Assembly: GCA_947623855.1 (NCBI GenBank)
Contig: CANQHW010000063.1
Coordinates: 1-6,754 of the forward strand
DNA: 6,754 nucleotides
Source of the DNA: an uncultured Bacilli bacterium
Lineage (GTDB): Bacteria > Bacillota_I > Bacilli_A > RF39 > UBA660
Direction of reading: 5' to 3'
Part shown: positions 6,092 to 6,754 of the stretch, in pieces
Layout: each line of letters begins with the position of its first letter
Numbering within the stretch: the stretch's first letter is position 1
Program-made: the position numbers and the translations under genes
Notes under the pieces: model-generated
What the model was told of the DNA's origin: nothing
What the model saw: only the letters and a program-made list of their open reading frames with translations
Database searches by the model: none

Positions 6092-6374
6092 CCATTTTAT
6101 CTAGAATCCTCAAAACCCCACATCTATAAAAATAATGACTATAACGATTATTCTTATATTCTTTTTTATCTACTTCTTCTAATCCCTCTACTATTACATA
6201 ATTAATTCTTAACCTTTCTACCTTTCTTATATCTTTATTACATTTATGATAAAACATATATGCATCAATTCCATAAGTATAATATCTTTTATCCTTATAT
6301 ATTAATACAATATAATTATTAAATATCTTCTTTAAGAATTTATATCTACTTATCCTACTCATAATTTTCGCCAT
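6078..6374 (-). CDS. Second, divergent MutS domain I-like DGR protein
   Basis: A 98-residue basic protein between the variable gene and TR. I take the start as ATG 6374 (MAKIMSRISR); ATG 6362 and TTG 6380 are alternatives, and none has a strong ribosome binding site. It resembles the MSL protein at 5312-5683: KRYYTYGIDAYMFY (29-42) against KFYSAFDEDAKILHYLF, RKVERLRINYVIVEG (50-64) against NKVINVLEEKNINYEIF, and YKNNRYSHYF (73-82) against RDKNKYQTYL. The segment with RVGFP is missing or shortened. The MutS Phe and Glu of F-x-E are Tyr and Thr here, so the canonical mismatch reader is lost. The homology is drawn by eye. If it is right, the cassette carries two paralogues on either side of TR; if wrong, this is an unknown DGR-linked small protein. 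The ORF is real by codon use and by its position in the cassette. Confidence 0.6.
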   Translation of the reverse strand: MAKIMSRISRYKFLKKIFNNYIVLIYKDKRYYTYGIDAYMFYHKCNKDIRKVERLRINYVIVEGLEEVDKKEYKNNRYSHYFYRCGVLRILDKMVKTR

Positions 6375-6393
6375 TTGCAAAATATTTTATTTT

Positions 6394-6513
6394 TTAAAAA
6401 TTACATTACTGCAATTTTTAATTCTTTTTTCGCCTTAAAGGCGAAGAAAGGGTTAGCTTCCTCGGACTTACGCCCGAGGATGCCACAAGCCGAATCGTTC
6501 CTCACCGGCTTGT
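6394..6513 (-). ncRNA. Chain of four hairpins downstream of the variable-protein gene
   Basis: Four stems follow each other with almost no linker: 6485-6492 with 6506-6513 (8 bp, perfect), 6459-6465 with 6474-6480 (7 bp, perfect), 6424-6434 with 6440-6450 (11 bp with one G-T), and 6394-6402 with 6413-6421 (9 bp, AT only). The first begins 7 bp after the stop of the variable gene. None is followed by a T run on the - strand, so these are not ordinary terminators. The stretch 6429-6513 is much richer in GC than its surroundings, like TR and VR. It is probably a structured 3' UTR, an RNA element, or a cruciform-forming homing element. Confidence 0.55.
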
Positions 6514-6520
6514 TATTACA

Positions 6521-6754
6521 TCACGCCACTATGATGTATGGTGCTTCCGCACTTCCATCTCCTTCCCCGCTCGAGATCATGGTGTTGGATGTCAGATATA
6601 AGGCCGGGCGCACGGCACGCGCATAGAGCGCGTAGTCGCGGCCGACAAACCCGGACGTAATGACATTGAACACATCGTCGGAGCTGGACGAATACGGCGT
6701 AATTGTCCATTGGTATTTACTAGAATCATACAACCAGTCATTTCCAGCACAATC
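6521..6754 (-). CDS. DGR variable protein, C-terminal part (partial)
   Basis: Only the last 77 residues are in the window; the gene continues past 6754. The frame is open to the edge, so a TTG at 6733 is an internal Leu, not a start. Residues 5-8 (NDWL), the variable stretch 18-50, VRPALYL (48-54) and the ending SSGEGDGSAEAPYII resemble C-terminal C-type-lectin-like / DUF6273-type domains of Bacillota surface proteins, where W..L and VRP.LYL form the fold core. Variable residues in VR are Y, S, D, D, I, F, G, R, D, Y, L, Y and R where TR has Asn. It is likely to be an exported binding protein; whether it begins with a signal peptide, a prepilin site or an anchor cannot be seen. VR is followed by 27 fixed codons, so it is not the extreme C-terminus. 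Confidence 0.9.
   Translation of the reverse strand, partial: DCAGNDWLYDSSKYQWTITPYSSSSDDVFNVITSGFVGRDYALYARAVRPALYLTSNTMISSGEGDGSAEAPYIIVA
6541..6552 (-). other. Small GGAA-loop hairpin downstream of VR
   Basis: On the - strand, GTGC-GGAA-GCAC forms a 4-bp stem with a GNRA-type tetraloop inside the last codons of the variable gene, about 53 bp after the VR end. In the Bordetella phage DGR a short hairpin/cruciform just after IMH is needed for homing. The stem here is short and farther away, so this is only a candidate. Confidence 0.3.
6605..6702 (-). repeat. DGR variable repeat (VR), with IMH-like end at 6605-6617
   Basis: The recipient copy of TR, lying in the variable-protein gene. Of 32 TR adenines, 20 are substituted here and all 66 other positions are identical. 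Thirteen of 14 Asn codons changed, five of them at both adenines, and one Asn is retained. No stop codon was created. The 13 bases 6605-6617 are identical to TR and GC-rich, which fits IMH. Confidence 0.97.

Larger units (their letters stand above)
3942..6754 (-). mobile_element. Diversity-generating retroelement (DGR) cassette
   Basis: In transcription order: variable-protein gene with VR (partial at the window edge), a MutS-like protein, TR, a structured spacer, a second MutS-like protein, Avd and RT, all on the - strand. The decisive evidence is the 98-bp gap-free TR/VR match, whose 20 differences all lie at TR adenines, together with the RT motifs. DGRs are not self-mobile in the usual sense; they rewrite a local gene. 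I see no integrase, transposase, attachment site or phage gene in the window. Confidence 0.97.

Noticed and set aside
6424..6450. Hairpin as a rho-independent terminator
   Set aside because: The strong stem is followed by A-rich sequence on the - strand and by GGTTAGC on the + strand, with no T run after it in either direction.
6375..6626. 83-codon + strand ORF
   Set aside because: It is antisense to the variable-protein gene and covers the hairpin chain; its frame comes from the GC-rich VR region and resembles no protein.
6516..6710. 64-codon - strand ORF in a second frame over VR
   Set aside because: It is a shadow of the variable gene; the frame used by the gene has W..L, VRPALYL and adenine-directed changes at Asn codons, and this one does not.
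6731..6733. TTG as the start of the variable protein
   Set aside because: The frame stays open to the window edge, and upstream residues (including NDW) fit the domain, so this Leu is internal.
1..6754. CRISPR arrays, tRNA or rRNA genes, insertion sequences, phage genes
   Set aside because: I looked on both strands and saw no regularly spaced repeats, cloverleaf, transposase or phage structural genes.

Overview
The window is strongly AT-rich and uses TGA as a stop (in the YlbJ-like gene, one MutS-like gene and the variable-protein gene), so this is not a Mycoplasma-type code. Genes start with good Shine-Dalgarno sites. A YlbJ-like and a YlbL-like gene lie side by side, and both families are neighbours in Bacillus subtilis. 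Together this suggests a low-GC Bacillota, probably an uncultured host-associated lineage of the Bacilli/RF39 kind. That placement is inference.

Left part (1-2006): a possible 3' end of an unknown + strand gene, then a PDZ/Lon-like membrane protease of the YlbL/SepM family (-). Divergent from it is a short YlbJ-like membrane protein (+), whose 3' end overlaps the next operon by 15 bp.

Middle (1992-3644): a tightly overlapping three-gene operon on the - strand. It encodes a single-pass membrane protein of unknown function and two proteins with type IV prepilin N-termini, behind a near-consensus sigma-A promoter. From 3645 to 3941 there is no gene. This stretch holds a + strand promoter, a candidate ~90-nt small RNA ending in a strong terminator, a second terminator hairpin facing the other way, and a long hairpin just after the reverse transcriptase stop.

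Right part (3942-6754): a complete diversity-generating retroelement (DGR) on the - strand, except that the diversified gene runs off the window. In transcription order it has: the 3' end of the variable-protein gene with its variable repeat (VR); a chain of hairpins; a MutS-domain-I-like small protein; the template repeat (TR); a structured spacer; a second MutS-domain-I-like protein; Avd; and the DGR-type reverse transcriptase. TR and VR align without gaps over 98 bp. All 20 differences fall on TR adenines (coding strand), 20 of 32 adenines are changed, and all 66 other positions are identical. Thirteen of 14 Asn (AAY) codons in TR are recoded in VR.

How it fits together: the TR RNA is copied by the RT with Avd, adenines are mis-copied, and the mutated cDNA replaces VR in the C-terminal lectin-like domain of the target. 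The less familiar aspects are two related MutS-like proteins flanking TR, the strongly structured non-coding stretches on both sides, and the prepilin operon next door, which might build a pilus-type surface structure displaying the variable protein.
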